A program made the translations under genes and the position numbers. A DNA stretch of 64,000 bases from Nephrocerus scutellatus (taxonomy: Eukaryota; Arthropoda; Insecta; Diptera; Pipunculidae). Positions 50,901 through 56,900 of the stretch are shown piece after piece. The notes beneath the pieces were generated by a model. That model worked only from the letters and a program-made list of their open reading frames with translations. It had not been told where the DNA came from and did not search any database. The stretch covers positions 30,046,669-30,110,668 of the forward strand of contig OX352762.1 in NCBI GenBank assembly GCA_947095585.1, in the 5' to 3' direction. Each line of letters opens with the position of its first letter. The first letter of the stretch is position 1.

Positions 50901-53900
50901 TTTTTAAAGATAGTATCGATAGTTTATCGATTGTTTTTAAGAAAATATCATTACTATCGAAATATTCAACTATCAATGTTTAACGTACCCTACTATACTT
51001 CCTTTTACTATGTAAAAGAAACTAAAATATTCGTAAATATTTTTCTTAGAACTTATTTGATATCAGCCGCAAAAACCCTTAATTGAGCATTAGTTAATCT
51101 ACAACTTAATTAAAAATGAAATTATATTATCTGATAAAAAAAAATAGAGAATGCACACCCACGTTTGTTACAATAAAACATTTGGTACACATATTTCGTT
51201 ATACTCGGTGCTAAAAAACTCAACTCAACTCTAAACTCTTAGCTACTAAACCGAAAGACAAAGATTAGTAAAAGATGAATTGAGTGATTTTTTTATTAAA
51301 GCTAATGCAAAAAAAAAATCGCCCTTGTGAATATCAACGCCCACACCGAGATTTCAGTGCGAACACATATAAACAATGAACTTTCTCTCGCCTGATGATA
51401 TTTTTGATGGAGTTCGCCGCAAAAGCCTTTGCAATGGAGCGATACTCGCATTGGCTAATGTAGACAGTACAAAGTCAACCCCCAGCAAGAAGAAGGAACG
51501 TCGTCGGGGAAGTTTCAACGAACCGACTGCCCGACGAGCTTCGTTGGTATCAAGGTACTGGCCCAAATCACCATTAAGTACCAAAATTTTACTTTTCCTG
51601 TTCAAATATAATTAATTCTTTGAATTACTAACAAGATTAGTCTGTTTAATAATAAAATATATAATTTTTGCACTTTCTCTGTTACTACACCCACAGATGG
51701 TTCAAACACATATCAGACGCTGCTGAGCAATACAAGCCAAGATCAAAGAGTAGCCATGAAGTTGCTGACGATCCTGCAATTGCAACTCTACCGCATTCCA
51801 ATACAAAAGAATCGCTTGAGATTACACAGGACCGGCCACCGCCACCATCGGCAACAGCAACTGTGACGACGACACAGCTGGCACCATTTGCTACACAAAT
51901 GACCAACAACAATTCATCAGCGGATGGCGGACGAAGTAGCGTTAGTTGCCGTGAGGAAACGCCTAGTACAGACTCAACGACAAAGAATCGTAATAATTTA
52001 ACGAACAACAATGATATGTCTGCTGCCAGTGGTGGTAATGGTGGAGTTGGTGTTAGTGTCAATCGGACAATGTCAACCAGAAGTTGTGGCGAAAGCAATA
52101 TTAACGTTGGTGGTGGTATTGTCGGTGATACAGCTGGTGATAGCAATAGAATTACACTTGGTGGTGCAACAGTACAGTTGCGACATACTCAATCTGCTCG
52201 TGGCGCTGGAAACGACAACAGCTCCTCCTCCTCGTTTGTCAGCGGCAACAACGCTTCTCATCGTGACAGCACGAGTATTATCTATTCAAATAATTCCAAT
52301 AACACTCGAACCCTTATGCAGAACAGTGCTTTAGTGGAGCCGAGTGCGATACAAATAAGCATTAGTCCGGCGCACACCGCTGAACCAGTTCTGACGCCAA
52401 GTGAACGTTTGAAACGTCTGGACGTGTCGATTCGTGAAGGACTTGTCGAGAAGCAGAGAATCATTTGTGATATGTTCCGTTTGCCAATTGAGCATTTTAA
52501 TGAGATTATCGACATTGCTGGACAACCGGAAGCGCCGAAGGATTCCGCTGATATTGCACTAGCTGCCTACGCTCAGGTACAATCTCTGACAGAAGTGCTG
52601 AATGAATACATGAAGATAAGTGCGGCGCAGCAGGATATTTCTGTGGTCTCAACATCAGTCTGTGATCAGTGCCATCAGCAGCAACGAAACGAATTGCAGC
52701 AAAACCATCGATGTGGCTTGCGATCGTTGTCGCCATTGTCGTTGTCATCAGCAGCGAATAATGCAACGACGACAACAGGTCAAACAGCAGTACCTGGTGC
52801 AACTGTTAGTGGTGGTGTAGTCGATGATAGTGGTCTTCATGTGAATGCCACCGGCAACAGCAGTATAAATAATTTCAGTCGTTCGCCAACACCACCGCCT
52901 TTACCGCCTCCCAATAATAGCAAAAATAGGATAAATCAAATTCAAAAACAATTGCCGCCAAAGGCCCAATCGCTGGACGACCAAATAATTCACGAGGATG
53001 ACGATGGTTACTGTGAGATTGATGAGCTGCGTTTACCATCGCTATCATTACCAACAAAGATAAACACTCCTCCATTATCTGCTTCACAATCTCAACCGTC
53101 GACAACATTGTCTTCAGCCATATCTCCGCCGCCTTTGCCACCACCAGCTTCAATGGGTGCATTTAAAGCGGTACCACCACTACCAATTGGCATCGCTGCT
53201 GAGGTGGCAATTCAGCAGCAGCAGCGTTCAACTCCAACTCCTGAGCTTGTCAAGCGACAGAGCACAATAAGCGCCGACAGCATTCCGGAAGAGTCTGAAC
53301 AAGATATGACACAACTTGACGAGCTCACACTTAGTTGCAGTGTGAGTATATCTAAAGAAGGACAAGACGAGGAACATCAACAGACACCATCGGCGTCCCT
53401 GGGAAACTCAAGCAGCAGCAATGCATGCAATAGTGCCAGTAACATTAGTAGTAGTAGTAGTAGTAGCGCAGCTCAACCACAAGATCACCATCAAAATCAA
53501 CAGGACAGCGCGAACACTGACGAGTCCGTCAGCAGCGAACATATTGAGATTAATGATACATACGACACCATGGTAAATGAGAAATTGTTTAATCTCTTAG
53601 CTTCCTTTTAACTATTAAAATTTTTAATTTGTGTCGCAGGCCACATTAAACAAAATGAACGCCAGCTTATCAATGGTCGATAGTAGTAGCGACTGCCAAA
53701 CGATGCCTGGTACCATACTGTGCGGACCAAATCGACTTTTACATGCAAGTTCCCTGGAGCCAAGTGTACCATGTCATGCGATCAACAACATTGTGTCTGC
53801 GCTTAATACGCAGATTTCGTTGCTCCTGGTAAGTTTTCTTAAATCTTTCGTTTTTTTCTTGTATATCATATTTATTTTTCTCTAATATCACATCCGTCCG

Positions 53901-56900
53901 CAGCCAAAAATCAATGAACGTGATTTGGAACGGGAACGTCTTCGCAAAGAGAATCAGCATTTACGCGAGCTTTTGAACGCAATGCACGAGCGTCAGAGAG
54001 TTGAATCAAAATGTGTAAGTGGCAGTGTATATACATTTTTCGCATTTTTCTTCCGATATGATAAAGAAATACTTTTATTAACGTGCACACGCTTATGAGA
54101 TATGCACTCTTACGTTTGTTAGTCTGTCAGATCTACGATTAGCCTCTCGCTTAATTCTCGTGGCAGAAGACTATGGCTGTGCCCAACGTAAACACAATGC
54201 GTGAGATGTAATGGCGATTTTTAAACTACCCTATCTAGATAATTAGTAAGCTGTTGTCTCTCAAAAATAAGCTTATAAATTGTTAAATTGTGCCAATTAA
54301 TTTGTTAGCTACAAGCTAACGCTGGCAAGATTTCTACCTTAGAATAATTTTTTGATGAAACGTTTTGTGCTCATTTGTATCATTAAGAAAATTCTACTAA
54401 ATACAGTATTGGCCGTATAATTGCACCGACTATTTTGTCGGATTTTCTCGATCAATTATCCGGCTTAATTGCATTTCTAGTTCTATTAAACGAAAGTAGC
54501 TTAATTGAACCAGTAAGTCAATTAAATGACACTTTATTCAACTAACGTTAACGTAACTAACAACATGTTGTATCCAACATTAGAAAACTGCGGCGAAAAA
54601 ATCAAAACTCAGTTCCACACAATTACCTATATTTTGATTCCTTTAACGTTTCTTATTAAAAAAAATATAAATAACAAAACTATTTTCTATTCTATTCTCG
54701 TTTCAAAAAAAAAAACTAAAATATCACTTCAATTAGTAAAAGGTAAACGGAATATGTAAATATATCTATGTATTATTATTATATTTGGTGGGCTGAAAAG
54801 CCTTGTGTTTACCACTTAATGTAGTGGCTAAGTTCCTTTATGAAGTGCATGATGACCACCAGGTCGATTGATCCGGCAGTCTGCATTTGAACTGTATTAG
54901 CCTTGAGGTACTTTAGTCTCTTCCGGGTGAGGGCAACACAGATGAAAAGTATATGTTCTGGTGTTTCTTTGGCCTCGTTGCAGAAACGGCATGCATCCGT
55001 TTGGGATTTTCCCATTTTCATTAGGTGGCTGTAGAATGGGCCATGTCCCGTCATGTACCAGACCAGGGATCTGAGTGCATGACGGCTTAGCTTTAGTGCT
55101 TTGTCTATGTGTTTTATTTTGTAATTCATAAGCTTTTTTGTTTGTCTCATCCCAGAGGATGATTCCCATCCAGCTTCGATGGTGTTGTTTGCCCACTCCT
55201 TAATCTTGTTCTTGAGGTGGCTTTTAGAAAAGGCAATGCTTGGTTCGGGGCCGTTGAAAGTTTCCTCTGCGCCTTCCCTTGCGAAGAGGTCTGCTGCCTC
55301 GTTCCCTTCGATGTCTGAATGACCGGGAGACCACATTAGGGTGATCTTGTTTGTTTTAGCCAGTTCGTTTATCTGTATCTTCTTTTGATACATTCTAGGG
55401 TACAGGCCTCCAGTGCTGCTGTTTCTGCCTGAAAGACGGTTGGGGATTTTTCCAAGGGGTATTCTTAGTGCGGATCTAGGTCCAAATACTCCTGCTCCTG
55501 TTCCAGTTTTAGTTTTAAATCCATCCGTGTACCAGATGGATGCATGGTGGGGAAGATTATTTATGATATTCTCAACTTGATTTCGTTCTGGTAATCTTAT
55601 CATGAAGTTCCTTTGGAAATGAGTTGTTTTTATCATTGAGTCTGATTGTCGGACAATTGCTTCCTCCAACTTGATTTTGGAGATTATGCTTGTATGCCCT
55701 TGTCTATTTGTTTTGATTTATTTAACTATGTTCAGTGTAATTAGTCTTAAGCCAGCTTCACTTTTGATGTAAAGTGCGGTATTCTTAGTGCGGATCTAGG
55801 TCCAAATACTCCTGCTCCTGTTCCAATTTTAGTTTAAGATCCATCTGTGTACCAGATGGATGCATGGTGGGGAAGATTATTTATGATATTCTCAACTTGA
55901 TTTCGTTCTGGAAATCTTATCATGAAGTTCCTTTGGAAATGAGTTGTTTTTATCATTGAGTCTGATTGTCGGACAATTGCTTCCTCCAACTTGATTTTGG
56001 AGATTATGCTTGTATGCCCTTGTCTATTTGTTTTGATTTGTTTAACTATGTTCAGTGTAATTAGTCTTAAGCCAGCTTCACTTTTGATGTAAAGTGCGGT
56101 ATTCTTAGTGCGGATCTAGGTCCAAATACTCCTGCTCCTGTTCCAATTTTAGTTTAAGATCCATCTGTGTACCAGATGGATGCATGGTGGGGAAGATTAT
56201 TTATGATATTCTCAACTTGATTTCGTTCTGGTAATCTTATCATGAAGTTCCTTTGGAAATGAGTTGTTTTTATCATTGAGTCTGATTGTCGGACAATTGC
56301 TTCCTCCAACTTGATTTTGGAGATTATGCTTGTATGCCCTTGTCTATTTGTTTTGATTTGTTTAACTATGTTCAGTGTAATTAGTCTTAAGCCAGCTTCA
56401 CTTTTGATGTAAAGTGCGGTATTCTTAGTGCGGATCTAGGTCCAAATACTCCTGCTCCTGTTCCAATTTTAGTTTAAGATCCATCTGTGTACCAGATGGA
56501 TGCATGGTGGGGAAGATTATTTATGATATTCTCAACTTGATTTCGTTCTGGTAATCTTATCATGAAGTTCCTTTGGAAATGAGTTGTTTTTATTATTGAG
56601 TCTGATTGTCGGACAATTGCTTCCTCCAACTTGATTTTGGAGATTATGCTTGTATGCCCTTGTCTATTTGTTTTGATTTGTTTAACTATGTTCAGTGTAA
56701 TTAGTCTTAAGCCAGCTTCACTTTTGATGTGAACGTGAAGTGGCGGAAGTCCTAGTAGCTTTTCAAGAGCTGCCGTTGGGCAGGTCTTTATAGCGCCTGT
56801 TGCACTTAGACAGATTAGTCTTTGGATTTTGTTTAGTTTTGAGCGTGTTTGCGATTGCTCTGTTTTTGGCCACCAAATCAGGGCTGCATAGGTGAGCCTA

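Larger units (their letters stand above)
15882..51696 (+). other. Giant RhoGEF2 intron (35.8 kb)
   Basis: Bounded by donor AAAAC|GTGAGT and acceptor ACACCCACAG|A. It splits the PH domain and contains many transposon copies, listed separately, plus an alternative first exon near its 3' end. Stretches 15882-17830, 29000-30480, 31010-33840, 34200-35445, 37170-39995, 42000-43145 and 50890-51350 are AT-rich with only short random open frames. I see no conserved protein in them. Confidence 0.85.

Noticed and set aside
51685..52146. Minus-strand 153-codon ORF
   Set aside because: Antisense shadow of the Ser/Asn-rich tail exon; composition mirrors the codon bias of the sense strand.
53573..53611. 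Extension of the large tail ORF to a stop at 53611
   Set aside because: A donor at 53573 and acceptor at 53639 join in phase to a clearly continuing frame; the extension reads intron sequence. Intron retention remains possible but is not supported.
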